DNA of 46,353 nt from Candidatus Zhuqueibacterota bacterium 4484_87 (GCA_002085355.1 NATN01000037.1:1-46353), one strand, 5' to 3'; shown: positions 31,765-40,117, counted from the first letter of the stretch. Translations and numbers: made by a program. Notes: generated from the letters alone by a model not told the origin.

Positions 31765-32637
31765 ATGTTAAGATTAGAACTTAAAGCATACGCCAAAATC
31801 AACATCGGCTTGCGTGTCACCGGACGGCGGTCTGACGGATACCATGAGATTGAAACAGTCTTTCAGCAGATTGATATTTTCGATGATATTGTTGTTGAAA
31901 AATTATCGCCGGGACAAATTGTTGTTGAAACAACAAATCCGGAGCTGCCGACAGGTGAAGGAAACATCTGCTTTCGCGCTGCTGAAAAAGTGCGGGAAGC
32001 GTCGGGCGTAAATTTCGGGGTAAAAATATTTATCAAGAAAAATATTCCCGTTGGTGCAGGTCTTGGCGGCGGGAGCAGTGATGCCGCAGCGGTCATTCGT
32101 GGCATCAATGAACTTTTTCAGTTGAATCTTGCTGATCAAAAACGACAAAATATCGCACGAGAACTTGGCGCTGACGTGGTTTTTTTCCTCCTGGGAGGTA
32201 CAGCGTGGGCTACAGGGATTGGCGACGTTTTGCAGCCAGTGAGTTCGATGCCGCATTTTTGGGGGGTTTTAGTTTATCCGAATATAGAGATTTCTACGGC
32301 TTGGGCTTATAAAAATATTAATTTTAGCTTGACAAAAACTAAAAAAATTATTAAATTAGAAAGTCTCTTTGAAAAAAGAGAAAGTATGCGAGAGTTCTTT
32401 CAAAACGATTTAGAAATAGTAGTCTTTGACAAGTATCCTGAGCTTGCAGAAATAAAAGAAAAATTTTACCAATCCGGGGCGTTTTTTGCCAGTATGTCAG
32501 GAAGCGGATCGTCTGTTTATGGATTGTTTACGGATATTGCAGGGGCAGAAAATGCACAGGCAAGTTTCGGAGATCGCTATCGAACATTTTTAATACAACC
32601 CTTTGAAAAGACATCTATAACAAGAGGGGCGATGTGA
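31765..32637 (+). CDS. ispE: 4-diphosphocytidyl-2-C-methyl-D-erythritol kinase
   Basis: GHMP-family kinase of the methylerythritol phosphate isoprenoid pathway. The 290-residue protein begins L-K-A-Y-A-K-I-N-I-G-L, which carries the substrate-binding Lys, followed by G-R-R-S-D-G-Y-H-E-I. The ATP loop P-V-G-A-G-L-G-G-G-S-S-D-A-A-A lies near residue 95, and the C-terminal M-S-G-S-G-S-S-V-Y is the second glycine-rich motif. These identify ispE with confidence. The organism therefore makes isoprenoids by the MEP route. The linkage ispE-spoVG-(tRNA)-prs-rplY-pth is an old conserved gene order, also seen in Bacillus with purR and glmU. Confidence 0.95.
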   Translation: MLRLELKAYAKINIGLRVTGRRSDGYHEIETVFQQIDIFDDIVVEKLSPGQIVVETTNPELPTGEGNICFRAAEKVREASGVNFGVKIFIKKNIPVGAGLGGGSSDAAAVIRGINELFQLNLADQKRQNIARELGADVVFFLLGGTAWATGIGDVLQPVSSMPHFWGVLVYPNIEISTAWAYKNINFSLTKTKKIIKLESLFEKRESMREFFQNDLEIVVFDKYPELAEIKEKFYQSGAFFASMSGSGSSVYGLFTDIAGAENAQASFGDRYRTFLIQPFEKTSITRGAM

Positions 32638-32824
32638 GATTTTAATCTTGTTTTGTAAGATGGCATCGTTTTCATGAAGGGGGTGGGTATTTTCTGTTGG
32701 TAGATGTTATATTTTTTCAACCAAGGGCAACAAAACAACGGTCGTATTTTTAGCATGAAGTCGCGTTTTTTCAGCTAAAAAATTCAATTAAAAGATTCGC
32801 TGATTAGACAGGAGAATTTTACGG

Positions 32825-33100
32825 ATGAATATAACAGAAATTACCGTTACCCTGCGAAATGAGGATAAACTAAAAGCTTTTGTGAACGTGACTTTTGATG
32901 ATCAATTTGTCGTTCGGGGCTTGAAAGTGATCAAGAGTGCGAACGGATTTTTTATCAGTATGCCGAGCCGCAAGATGCCCGATGGAACATTTCGGGACAT
33001 TGCGCATCCAATTACTAAAGAATTTCGTGAGTTCATTGAAAAAGCTATTTTGAAAAAATATAACGAGACGTTAGAGCAAGAAAAATCAAATCAAGATTAG
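32825..33100 (+). CDS. spoVG: SpoVG family protein
   Basis: A 91-residue protein of the SpoVG family. It starts with I-T-E-I-T-V-T-L-R and has the central family motif F-F-I-S-M-P-S-R-K-M-P-D-G-T-F-R-D-I-A-H-P. In Bacillus and Listeria SpoVG is a regulator of septation and virulence and binds nucleic acids; in the present non-sporulating lineages its role is not well defined. AGGAG lies a little far (13 bases) from the ATG. It stands between ispE and tRNA-Gln, in the conserved spoVG-prs neighbourhood, which supports both identity and co-transcription. Confidence 0.95.
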   Translation: MNITEITVTLRNEDKLKAFVNVTFDDQFVVRGLKVIKSANGFFISMPSRKMPDGTFRDIAHPITKEFREFIEKAILKKYNETLEQEKSNQD

Positions 33101-33122
33101 CCTGATTTAAAAAAAATGACAT

Positions 33123-33194
33123 TGGGGCGTCGCCAAGTGGCAAGGCACAGGGTTTTGGTCCCTGCATTCGGAGGTTCGAATCCTCCCGCCCCAG
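33123..33194 (+). tRNA. tRNA-Gln (anticodon TTG)
   Basis: A 72-base cloverleaf folds by hand: a 7-bp acceptor stem (33123-33129 with 33187-33193), D arm, anticodon stem with loop carrying TTG, GGTTCGAAT T loop, and discriminator base G33194. U1-A72 and G73 are tRNA-Gln traits. No CCA is encoded. It lies between spoVG and prs. Confidence 0.95.
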
Positions 33195-33345
33195 CTTTTC
33201 ATTTTAAATCGTCATCAAAAATGAATGACGGAAATCAGATGAGGAGCATGGATTGCGAGCGTTTCAGCACAGAGAACGATGCTGTTTCATGGCTTAAGTG
33301 CTGCTCCTGATGGGTTTTCGTCTTTTTTTATTAAAGAGACGTCAA

Positions 33346-34281
33346 ATGGGAAATTCGCTAAAAATTTTTGCTGGCAGCGCAAGTCGGATTTTGGCAGAGA
33401 AAATGGCCAACCATTTGGATATGATGGTCGGAGAGTCAACCATGGAGCGCTTCAAGGACGGCGAGATGTCTGTGAAGTACGAAGAAAACATTCGCGGCTG
33501 TGACGTGTTCATTGTACAATCGACTTATCCGCCGGCGGATCATTTTATGGAGTTGCTGATTATGTTGGATGCTGCCCGGCGCTCTTCCGCAAGGAGAATT
33601 ACAGCGGTTATTCCCTATTTTGGTTATGCACGTCAGGACAGAAAAGATCAGCCCCGAGTTGCCATCACAGCAAAATTGGTAGCAAATCTTATTCGCACTG
33701 CCGGTGCAGACCGGGTTTTAACAATGGATTTGCACGCGCCGCAAATTCAGGGCTTTTTTGATATTCCGCTGGATCATTTGTATTCTTCGCCCATTTTGGC
33801 GGAGTATTTTCGCAAAAGGCACATTAAAGATTTAGTTGTACTTTCGCCCGATATTGGCGGCGTAAAAATGGCGCGCGCTTATGCCAAGCGATTGGATGCT
33901 CCGCTGGCGATTGTCGATAAAAGACGCGAAAAGGCGAATGTGGCGGAAGTGATGCATTTGATCGGCGAAGTAAAAGACAAGAATATTTTGATTGTTGATG
34001 ATATTGTGGATACGGCGGGTACAATTTACAAAGCTGCACAGCGTTTGAAAGAAGAGGGGGCAAAAAATATCTATGCGGCTTGTACGCATCCTTTGCTTTC
34101 TGGTGAGGCGATTGAAAATATAACAAAGGCTGGCTTGGCGGAATTTGTGGCAATGGATACCATTCCTATTCCACCGGAGAAGAAACGGAAAAATTTCACA
34201 ATTTTATCAGTCGCCAATTTGTTTGCCAATGCCATTAAGCGCATTCACAATGAAGAATCGATCAGTATTTTATTTGACTAA
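33346..34281 (+). CDS. prs: Ribose-phosphate pyrophosphokinase
   Basis: Makes phosphoribosyl pyrophosphate from ribose 5-phosphate and ATP, the start of purine, pyrimidine, His and NAD synthesis. About 311 residues from the ATG at 33346, the standard length; an in-frame codon at 33298 adds 16 hydrophobic residues and was rejected. The class I motifs are present: the ATP-binding Y-A-R-Q-D-R-K, M-D-L-H-A-P-Q-I-Q-G-F-F, and the PRPP loop I-V-D-D-I-V-D-T-A-G-T. It lies in the spoVG-tRNA-prs-rplY-pth run. No clear promoter is seen in the 150 bases before it, so it is probably read through from upstream. Confidence 0.96.
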   Translation: MGNSLKIFAGSASRILAEKMANHLDMMVGESTMERFKDGEMSVKYEENIRGCDVFIVQSTYPPADHFMELLIMLDAARRSSARRITAVIPYFGYARQDRKDQPRVAITAKLVANLIRTAGADRVLTMDLHAPQIQGFFDIPLDHLYSSPILAEYFRKRHIKDLVVLSPDIGGVKMARAYAKRLDAPLAIVDKRREKANVAEVMHLIGEVKDKNILIVDDIVDTAGTIYKAAQRLKEEGAKNIYAACTHPLLSGEAIENITKAGLAEFVAMDTIPIPPEKKRKNFTILSVANLFANAIKRIHNEESISILFD

Positions 34282-34305
34282 TTTAAGCAAAAATGGAGTG
34301 AAACA

Positions 34306-34950
34306 ATGACACCGACAGATATTAGTTTATCCCTGGTATCGAGAGCAGAGACAGGGAAAGAAAACGCGAAAAAATTGAGAAGAGAAGGCAAAATACCTGG
34401 TGTGTTTTATGCGCATGGTGAAAAATCAGTGCCGATCGTTGTAGAGGATCGTGAACTGGCAAAAGTGATTGCCCAGGTTGGCGGTTTGATTGATGTCCAA
34501 ATTGACGGCAAGAAAAAAAGAAAAGCAATTATTAAAGATGTGCAGTCAGATCCGATCACCAATAAATTTTTTCATGTGGACATTATGGGCGTCCATTTGA
34601 AAGAAAAAGTGACGGTTACCGTGCCTCTGCATGTCGTCGGCGATCCCGTTGGCGTCAAAGATCAGGGCGGAATTTTACACCAGTACAGCCATGAAATTGA
34701 CGTTTCCTGTTTGCCGCTCGATATTCCCGATCATGTGGAAGTTGATGTGAGCGAGCTAAATATTGGGGATTCAATCACTATCGGTGACATTAAAATTGAA
34801 AATGTTACCATTGTTGGCGAGGAAGAACAACCGTTGGCAACAATTCTCGCACCTACGGTTTCCAAAGAGCCTGTTGAAGAAGAAGAGGGCGAAGAAGAGG
34901 CCGTTGAAGGTGAAGCAGAAGCTGACGGCGAAGAAAAAACAGAAGAATAA
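34306..34950 (+). CDS. rplY: 50S ribosomal protein L25/Ctc type
   Basis: The 214-residue protein is the long Ctc form of L25: an N-terminal 5S rRNA-binding domain (G-K-E-N-A-K-K-L-R-R-E-G-K-I-P-G-V-F-Y-A-H-G) and a C-terminal beta domain (H-V-D-I-M-G, then P-L-D-I-P-D-H-V-E-V-D-V-S). The final ~35 residues are a Glu-rich acidic tail typical of many non-proteobacterial homologues. It binds 5S rRNA in the large subunit and, in Bacillus, is induced by stress. The prs-rplY-pth gene order is highly conserved. GGAGTG precedes the ATG. Confidence 0.94.
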   Translation: MTPTDISLSLVSRAETGKENAKKLRREGKIPGVFYAHGEKSVPIVVEDRELAKVIAQVGGLIDVQIDGKKKRKAIIKDVQSDPITNKFFHVDIMGVHLKEKVTVTVPLHVVGDPVGVKDQGGILHQYSHEIDVSCLPLDIPDHVEVDVSELNIGDSITIGDIKIENVTIVGEEEQPLATILAPTVSKEPVEEEEGEEEAVEGEAEADGEEKTEE

Positions 34951-34964
34951 TAATTTTATATTAG

Positions 34965-35531
34965 ATGTTAAACGAACGATTTCTGATTGCCGGGCTCGGC
35001 AATCCGGGCAAGCGATATCGCGATACGCGGCATAACTTGGGCTTCATGATTGTTGATTTTATTGCTCGTAAAAAGAGAGTGAAATTTAAAAAGCATGAGT
35101 TTTTTGAGATTGCCCGTTTTCAATTGGATGAAAAAGAAATTGTTTTAATGAAGCCGCTGACCTTTATGAATCGCAGCGGCATTGCTGTCGCCTATGGCGT
35201 TGAGGCGAATCAAATCGTTCTTTCAAATTTATTAGTGGTTATTGATGATCTGTCTTTACCCTTTGAAAGAATGAGGTTTCGCGCAAAGGGAAGTTCTGGC
35301 GGGCATAATGGCTTGAAATCAATAATTAATTATCTACAGTCGGAGGAGTTTCCTCGTCTCAGAGTTGGAATCAGACCGGATCTGGAAGTTGACGACATTG
35401 TTGAGTTTGTTTTATCTCCGTTTAGTGAAGAAGAGCAGAAAAACTTAGACGCAATTATCGAACGCGCTGCAGATGCTGTTTTTTACTGGATATCCGAAGG
35501 CATTGAGAGCGCGATGAATGCGTTTAATTGA
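34965..35531 (+). CDS. pth: Peptidyl-tRNA hydrolase
   Basis: The 188-residue enzyme releases peptides from prematurely dropped peptidyl-tRNA and is essential. Signature segments: I-A-G-L-G-N-P-G-K-R-Y-R-D-T-R-H-N-L-G-F with catalytic His (T-R-H-N), K-P-L-T-F-M-N-R-S-G with the binding Asn, and G-G-H-N-G-L-K-S. The start ATG at 34965 fits the family. It ends the prs-rplY-pth trio; the next gene hppA begins about 80 bases on after an AGGAG site. Confidence 0.95.
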   Translation: MLNERFLIAGLGNPGKRYRDTRHNLGFMIVDFIARKKRVKFKKHEFFEIARFQLDEKEIVLMKPLTFMNRSGIAVAYGVEANQIVLSNLLVVIDDLSLPFERMRFRAKGSSGGHNGLKSIINYLQSEEFPRLRVGIRPDLEVDDIVEFVLSPFSEEEQKNLDAIIERAADAVFYWISEGIESAMNAFN

Positions 35532-35612
35532 CGGGTGAGGCGTAAGAATAAGTGTGAACTTATTCAAATCTTCGGCGTTGAAGTAATCACTAAATCAAAA
35601 AGGAGAAGGATA

Positions 35613-36278
35613 TTGGACAACGTAGCAGTTTCTCTCATCACAAGCCTGCTTGCTCTTGGTTTTGTTGTATACTTGAGCATTGATGTGCTGCGAAAAGATA
35701 TGGGTAGCCAAAAGATGGCAGACATATCTCGATTAATCCAGCAAGGGGCGCGAGCCTTTTTGAGACGGGAATATATTTATGTCTCATTATTTGTAACGGT
35801 TATAGCGATTTTGATCGCTGTCGCTCCGTATCTCACCCAAGTTGAATTGAGTTGGCGAACATCAGTTGCATTTATCGGCGGCGCGTTGGTTTCCGCTTTA
35901 GCGGGATACATCGGAATGAGTATCGCGACAAAAGCGAACGCGCGCACCACACAGGGCGCAATTACCGGCGGCGTAAAAGGCGCGCTGAGCATTGCTATCA
36001 GCGGCGGAGCTGTCATGGGAATGAGTGTCGTTGGCTTGGCTTTGTTCGGTTTAAGCGTTTTTTACATTATTTTTGATGGCGAGCCGGTAATAATCAACGG
36101 TTATGCCATGGGCGCAAGTGCGGCGGAATTTTCACCAAAGGCGCAGATATGGGCGCAGATTTGGTGGGGAAAGTTGAAGCGGGAATTCCTGAGGATGACC
36201 CCAGAAATCCGGCTGTCATTGCGGACAACGTCGGCGACAATGTGGGAGACGTCGCAGGTCTCGGCGCAGATTTGTTAG
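35613..36278 (+). CDS. hppA: Membrane-bound proton/sodium pyrophosphatase, N-terminal part (frameshifted)
   Basis: Front part of an ion-pumping pyrophosphatase that uses PPi hydrolysis to move H+ or Na+ across the inner membrane. The TTG start at 35613, seven bases after AGGAG (35601-35605), begins a membrane helix; family-like sequence runs through Q-Q-G-A-R-A-F-L-R-R-E-Y and T-T-Q-G-A-I-T-G-G up to G-Y-A-M-G-A-S-A near base 36120. The next expected family stretch, about eight residues of the kind A-L-F-A-R-V-G, is absent and the frame continues into nonsense, ending at 36278. The homologous sequence resumes in another frame in the following entry. The gap is best explained by a 25-base deletion. 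The product as written would be inactive. Confidence 0.85.
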   Translation: MDNVAVSLITSLLALGFVVYLSIDVLRKDMGSQKMADISRLIQQGARAFLRREYIYVSLFVTVIAILIAVAPYLTQVELSWRTSVAFIGGALVSALAGYIGMSIATKANARTTQGAITGGVKGALSIAISGGAVMGMSVVGLALFGLSVFYIIFDGEPVIINGYAMGASAAEFSPKAQIWAQIWWGKLKREFLRMTPEIRLSLRTTSATMWETSQVSAQIC

Positions 36279-37594
36279 AATCGTACGTTGAGTCAATCAT
36301 TGCTTCGATGGCAATTGCTGCCACTCTGGGCGTGGTAGCGCCTCAGCTAAAAACATTACCTTTATCCATTGCGAGTGCGGGAATTATCGCTTCCATTATC
36401 GGCGTGCTTTATGTGCGCATTCGAGGCAGAAAAGATCCCCAGTCGGCTTTAATGGGTGGTACTTATATCAGCGCAATTCTGACGGCAATAGCCACTTATT
36501 TGATAGTTAAATATCAAGGCAGAAGTTTTGAGGACTTCAGTCTTATGGGACCCTTTTATGCGACGATTGCAGGTATCGTTTCCGGTGTGATTGTCGGATT
36601 TACCAGTGAGTATTTTACATCGAAAAATTATAAACCCGTCCGAACCTTGGCGGAGGAATCCCAGAGCGGGCCGGCGCTGACAGTTACAGGCGGAATGTCT
36701 GTAGGTATGCTTTCTACGGTCATCCCTGTTCTTGTGTTGAGCGGTGCGGTTTTATTAGCAGATTATTTTGCCGGAATTTACGGAATTGCTTTGGCTGCCT
36801 TTGGTATGCTGGCGACAACAGGCGTAATCGTTGCTGTTGATTCTTACGGGCCTATCGCTGACAATGCCGGCGGTATTGCAGAAATGGCGGAATTGGATCC
36901 TTCGGTACGGGAAATTACAGATAATCTGGATGCGGTAGGGAACACGACTGCCGCGATTGGCAAAGGATTTGCTATTGGGTCAGCGGCATTTGCTGCAATG
37001 GGACTTTTAGCGGCTTACATGAAATCAGCGGAAATTGAAGTCGCGGATATCAAAGATCCCAAAGTGCTCATCGGGCTTTTGATTGGTGGGATGTTGCCAT
37101 TTTTCTTTTCATCATTGCTGTTTAAAGCTGTGAGTAAATCTGCTTTTAAAATGATCGAAGAAGTAAGGCGGCAGTTCAAAGAAATTCCCGGCTTGATGGA
37201 GGGGAAAGCAATGCCGGACTCCGCGCGCTGCGTTGATATCAGCACAAAGGGGGCTATCCACGGTATGCTCATTCCTGGTTCTATTGCTATTTTGGCGCCT
37301 GTTTTAGTAGGGCTTTTTATCGGCAAAGAAACCCTGGCGGGTATGCTGGTCGGCTCGCTGGTGAGCGGGCTGATGCTGGGAATTCAGATGGCAAATTCCG
37401 GCGGCGCCTTGGATAATGCGAAAAAATATATTGAAGAAGGACATTTTGGCGGGAAAGGTTCAGACACGCACAAAGCAGCGGTGATCGGCGATACTGTAGG
37501 AGATCCGTTAAAGGACACAGTGGGCCCGTCAATAAATATTTTAATCAAGTTAATGAGCGTCATTTCATTAGTGCTGGCGCCATTATTTAAGTAA
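36149..37594 (+). CDS. hppA: Membrane-bound pyrophosphatase, C-terminal part (frameshifted)
   Basis: The rest of the pyrophosphatase; homologous sequence in this frame begins around 36123 with G-G-I-F-T-K-G-A-D. It holds the PPi/Mg site motifs E-A-G-I-P-E-D-D-P-R-N-P-A-V-I-A-D-N-V-G-D-N-V-G-D, later D-S-Y-G-P-I-A-D-N-A-G-G, and near the end G-S-D-T-H-K-A-A-V-I-G-D-T-V-G-D-P-L-K-D-T. The G-N-T-T-A-A-I-G-K-G segment has Ala and Gly where K+-independent enzymes have Lys and Thr, so the enzyme should be K+-dependent. All downstream motifs are intact and in one frame, so the damage upstream is recent or an assembly error. Lies before rpsF. Confidence 0.9.
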   Translation: MGADLVGKVEAGIPEDDPRNPAVIADNVGDNVGDVAGLGADLLESYVESIIASMAIAATLGVVAPQLKTLPLSIASAGIIASIIGVLYVRIRGRKDPQSALMGGTYISAILTAIATYLIVKYQGRSFEDFSLMGPFYATIAGIVSGVIVGFTSEYFTSKNYKPVRTLAEESQSGPALTVTGGMSVGMLSTVIPVLVLSGAVLLADYFAGIYGIALAAFGMLATTGVIVAVDSYGPIADNAGGIAEMAELDPSVREITDNLDAVGNTTAAIGKGFAIGSAAFAAMGLLAAYMKSAEIEVADIKDPKVLIGLLIGGMLPFFFSSLLFKAVSKSAFKMIEEVRRQFKEIPGLMEGKAMPDSARCVDISTKGAIHGMLIPGSIAILAPVLVGLFIGKETLAGMLVGSLVSGLMLGIQMANSGGALDNAKKYIEEGHFGGKGSDTHKAAVIGDTVGDPLKDTVGPSINILIKLMSVISLVLAPLFK

Positions 37595-37620
37595 TTGGTA
37601 AAACAGGAGGTGACGGTAGT

Positions 37621-38127
37621 TTGAAAACGTACGAATCAGTAATTGTGATCGATTCGCTATTGAAAAGTGAGGAGATCGAAGCCATTATTGAGAAGGTAGA
37701 GCGAATCATAAATAATAATGGCGGACAGATTAAAGAGATCGATCGCTGGGGAAAGAAGCGGTTGGCTTATGAAATCAAAAAACGTCAATATGGCTATTAT
37801 GTTGAGTTCATTTTCACCGGGCCGAGCAACTTAATTCAAGTACTGGAAAAAGATTATGGTCTTGATGAAAATATTTTGCGTTATTTGACGGTGCATTTGA
37901 ACAAGAGAGCAATTGAGCACAAAGAGCGGGCAAAAATAGCACAGGGCCCAGAAAAGGCAAAACACACTACTGCTCCGCCGGCAAAAGAAAAAAGCGTAGC
38001 GCCGGAAGCGGAGCCAGAAGAACCAGTTGAGGCAGAGACAGAGAAGGCAGAAGCGAAAGAAGAAGAAGTGATTCCGGCAGCGGAGGACACTGGTGCCGTT
38101 GAAGAATCTACGGATGCGGAGAATTAG
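37621..38127 (+). CDS. rpsF: 30S ribosomal protein S6
   Basis: The 168-residue protein has the S6 core in the first ~100 residues (Y-E-S-V-I-V-I-D, E-I-D-R-W-G-K-K-R-L-A-Y-E-I-K-K-R, then E-N-I-L-R-Y-L) and a long Ala/Glu/Pro-rich acidic tail. The TTG start lies 6-7 bases after AGGAGGTG. S6 binds S18 in the platform of the small subunit. It starts the classical rpsF-ssb-rpsR-rplI order. Because the gap to hppA is only 26 bases I see no room for the S6:S18-binding leader motif found in other bacteria. Confidence 0.95.
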   Translation: MKTYESVIVIDSLLKSEEIEAIIEKVERIINNNGGQIKEIDRWGKKRLAYEIKKRQYGYYVEFIFTGPSNLIQVLEKDYGLDENILRYLTVHLNKRAIEHKERAKIAQGPEKAKHTTAPPAKEKSVAPEAEPEEPVEAETEKAEAKEEEVIPAAEDTGAVEESTDAEN

Positions 38128-38202
38128 AAGCATGTATAGTTATGTGAATAGTTCTTTGTAAAATGTGACGATGTGACAATGATTTGAAAGAGGACATCGG
38201 AA

Positions 38203-38781
38203 ATGGCTAATTTGAAGATGCCAGATATAAATAATGTAATTATTGCTGGCAATTTGACATGTGACCCTTCTTTTCGCAAAACCAAAAATGGAACGCCGGT
38301 GGCAAATTTTTTTATTGCCTCTAATCGAAAATTTAAAGACAATAATGGAAATTGGCGTGAGAATGTGTGCTACATCGGAGTTGTTGCGTGGTATAAGTTA
38401 GCAGAAAGCTGCTATGAAAATATCAAGAAGGGCAGCGCAGTAATTGTCGATGGCGAGCTCCAAAGCCGGAGTTGGAAGAACCCCGATGGGACGAGCCATA
38501 ATGTAATCGAGATTAAAGCGCGAAGAATACAATTTTTAAACAAAAAAGCGATGCCTGAAGGTCTTGAATCTGATTTTGCTGATGTTGTTGAATCTGATGA
38601 GCCGGATGAGATCGATGTAATTGACAATGAAAACGATAACGCCCAAGTGGATTTTGGTCAGATCGAAGAACCGGCTCAAAAAGACGGTGAAGACACTTCA
38701 TTAGATGCAACCGACGAAACTCAAGACGATACCAATGAAGAAACAGATTTTGATTTTGGTTATCAAGATTTGGAGTTGTAA
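38203..38781 (+). CDS. ssb: Single-stranded DNA-binding protein
   Basis: The 192-residue protein has the SSB OB fold in the first ~110 residues: N-N-V-I-I-A-G-N-L-T, R-K-T-K-N-G-T-P-V-A-N-F-F-I-A-S-N-R, and K-G-S-A-V-I-V-D-G-E-L-Q-S-R-S-W. The C-terminal ~80 residues are acidic and likely disordered, ending D-F-G-Y-Q-D-L-E-L rather than the D-D-D-I-P-F tip by which most bacterial SSBs recruit repair and replication partners. It binds single-stranded DNA during replication, in its usual place between rpsF and rpsR. Confidence 0.93.
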   Translation: MANLKMPDINNVIIAGNLTCDPSFRKTKNGTPVANFFIASNRKFKDNNGNWRENVCYIGVVAWYKLAESCYENIKKGSAVIVDGELQSRSWKNPDGTSHNVIEIKARRIQFLNKKAMPEGLESDFADVVESDEPDEIDVIDNENDNAQVDFGQIEEPAQKDGEDTSLDATDETQDDTNEETDFDFGYQDLEL

Positions 38782-38831
38782 TTTTCGAGGTACAGTGAAC
38801 TAAACCACAAAAAGTGAGGGAAAATTTAATT

Positions 38832-39053
38832 ATGATGAAGAAAAAAAGAGTCTGTCGCTTTTGCGAAGAAGACATCAAATATGTTGATTTTAAAGAGGTC
38901 AAAAGACTCGTGCGGTTTACCACGGAACAGGGGAAAATCATTCCCCGACGAACCTCAGGAACGTGCGCTAAACATCAACGTCAGCTTGTGAAAGCGATCA
39001 AGCGAGCGCGGCATTTGGCGCTGATTCCGTTTGTTTCCGAAATTACAAGATAG
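38832..39053 (+). CDS. rpsR: 30S ribosomal protein S18, zinc-binding type
   Basis: About 73 residues from the ATG at 38832. An in-frame GTG at 38814 lies at the Shine-Dalgarno itself (GAGGG) and was rejected. The core V-D-F-K-E-V-K-R-L-V-R-F and the C-terminal R-R-T-S-G-T-C-A-K-H-Q-R-Q-L-V-K-A-I-K-R-A-R are diagnostic. C-R-F-C near the start plus C-A-K-H form the zinc site of the 'C+' type. S18 pairs with S6 on the 30S platform. Confidence 0.95.
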   Translation: MMKKKRVCRFCEEDIKYVDFKEVKRLVRFTTEQGKIIPRRTSGTCAKHQRQLVKAIKRARHLALIPFVSEITR

Positions 39054-39079
39054 TAAACTTTAAACGTGCGAGGGCAAGA

Positions 39080-39523
39080 ATGAAAATAATTTTACGTAAA
39101 GATTTTGAAGGTGTTGGCAAAGCCGGCGAGCTTGTCACGGTCAAAGATGGTTATGCGAGAAATTTTTTGATCCCGCAGGGCATTGCTCTTAAGGCAGACG
39201 CCGCCGCCGTAAAACAGTTGGAAGCTGAAAGAAAAATGCAGGAAATGAAAGTTTCGCGCAGCAAAAAGGCTGCTGAGCAATTAGCAGAAGAGTTGGCGAA
39301 AGTATCCTGCACGGCAACGGTTACGGTGGGTGAAGAGGATAAAGTTTTTGGTTCCGTAACATCTCAGCAGATTGCCGATCTGTTGAAAGAAAAGGGCTAC
39401 GAAATCGACAAAAAGAAAATTCGGCTCGATGAACCGATAAAGGCTTTGGGCATTTATGATGTCGCAATTAAGCTGCACCCGGAAGTAGAGACGAAAATTA
39501 AGCTGTGGGTGGTCAAAGAGTAA
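39080..39523 (+). CDS. rplI: 50S ribosomal protein L9
   Basis: The 147-residue length is standard for L9. The N-terminal domain M-K-I-I-L-R-K-D-F-E-G-V-G-K-A-G-E, with V-K-D-G-Y-A-R-N-F-L-I-P, binds 23S rRNA; a long central helix (~40-75) links to the C-terminal domain with G-S-V-T-S-Q-Q-I. L9 projects from the base of the L1 stalk and supports translational fidelity. It is the last gene of the ribosomal run and is followed by a hairpin terminator about 135 bases downstream. Confidence 0.96.
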   Translation: MKIILRKDFEGVGKAGELVTVKDGYARNFLIPQGIALKADAAAVKQLEAERKMQEMKVSRSKKAAEQLAEELAKVSCTATVTVGEEDKVFGSVTSQQIADLLKEKGYEIDKKKIRLDEPIKALGIYDVAIKLHPEVETKIKLWVVKE

Positions 39524-39657
39524 ATGTATCAGATCGGATACTTAAATTACGATATTAATTTTAATGATGATTGTCGTGCACAATTAACACATTATTCGGG
39601 AAAACTAATGTCTTCAAATGCGGAACTCCCTGAAAAAAGTGCATTGATATGAAAAAT

Positions 39658-39688
39658 AAAAAAGACTGAGCTATCTCAGTCTTTTTTT
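39658..39688 (+). terminator. Intrinsic terminator after rplI
   Basis: A 13-bp stem including A-T pairs (39658-39670 with 39675-39687), a CTAT tetraloop and seven T. It ends the operon that starts at ispE or hppA. Confidence 0.88.
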
Positions 39689-39718
39689 GTTAAAAAACGG
39701 CAAAATCAAAAAAAATCG

Positions 39719-39747
39719 TTGACTTTAATGGAAAATAATATTAAATT
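39719..39747 (+). promoter_or_regulatory. Predicted promoter, TTGACT-N17-TAAATT
   Basis: TTGACT (39719-39724) and TAAATT (39742-39747) are 17 bases apart, just after the rplI terminator. The gene-free stretch 39524-39889 holds only the terminator, this promoter and a ~135-base leader ending in GGGGAGGAG. Confidence 0.55.
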
Positions 39748-39889
39748 TTTTTAATAGTTTGCTGAAAATCGGTGCATCTTGTGCTGACGCGGCGAAAGCA
39801 GAAAATTACTATTTTTTTAGTCACAACAAACTAATTCCATCAATTTGATTCGTAACGTCAAGGCATAAAACGTGAGGGGAGGAGTATCC

Positions 39890-40081
39890 ATGGAAGGTAG
39901 GTATCCCGAATGTCTCAAATGTTCAACCGGAGTGCTGGTCCCATTGTCAGATTATGGTCGTGAAGGCTCGTCAATAATGTATAAAGCATGGGTGTGCACA
40001 AACCCTGAATGCGGGTTTAACATACGCATTGACAATGGCGAAGTAAGTATTGGCAAAACCATTGGGCAATCTTTTAAGTAA
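39890..40081 (+). CDS. Small zinc-ribbon protein of unknown function
   Basis: About 63 residues from the ATG at 39890, five bases after GGGGAGGAG; an in-frame upstream ATG covers that site. Two Cys pairs, C-L-K-C near residue 10 and C-T-N-P-E-C near 37, form a zinc ribbon on a small beta sheet. The rest is hydrophilic, ending G-Q-S-F-K. I do not recognise a named family. The strong ribosome binding site, own promoter and terminator (40118) suggest an independently expressed small protein; nucleic-acid or protein binding is typical for such ribbons, but no function is claimed. Confidence 0.75.
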   Translation: MEGRYPECLKCSTGVLVPLSDYGREGSSIMYKAWVCTNPECGFNIRIDNGEVSIGKTIGQSFK

Positions 40082-40117
40082 TTTGCTCAAATTTGCTAAA
40101 AGCTTCTAACCGAGAAG

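Noticed and set aside
33116..33310. Small open frame across tRNA-Gln
   Set aside because: The DNA folds into a complete tRNA cloverleaf; the frame has no ribosome binding site.
35535..35612. Upstream extension of hppA
   Set aside because: It is polar and lacks a start with a ribosome binding site; AGGAG at 35601-35605 fits the TTG at 35613.
37595..37620. S6:S18-binding leader RNA before rpsF
   Set aside because: Only 26 bases separate hppA and rpsF and no CCG-bulge hairpin is visible.
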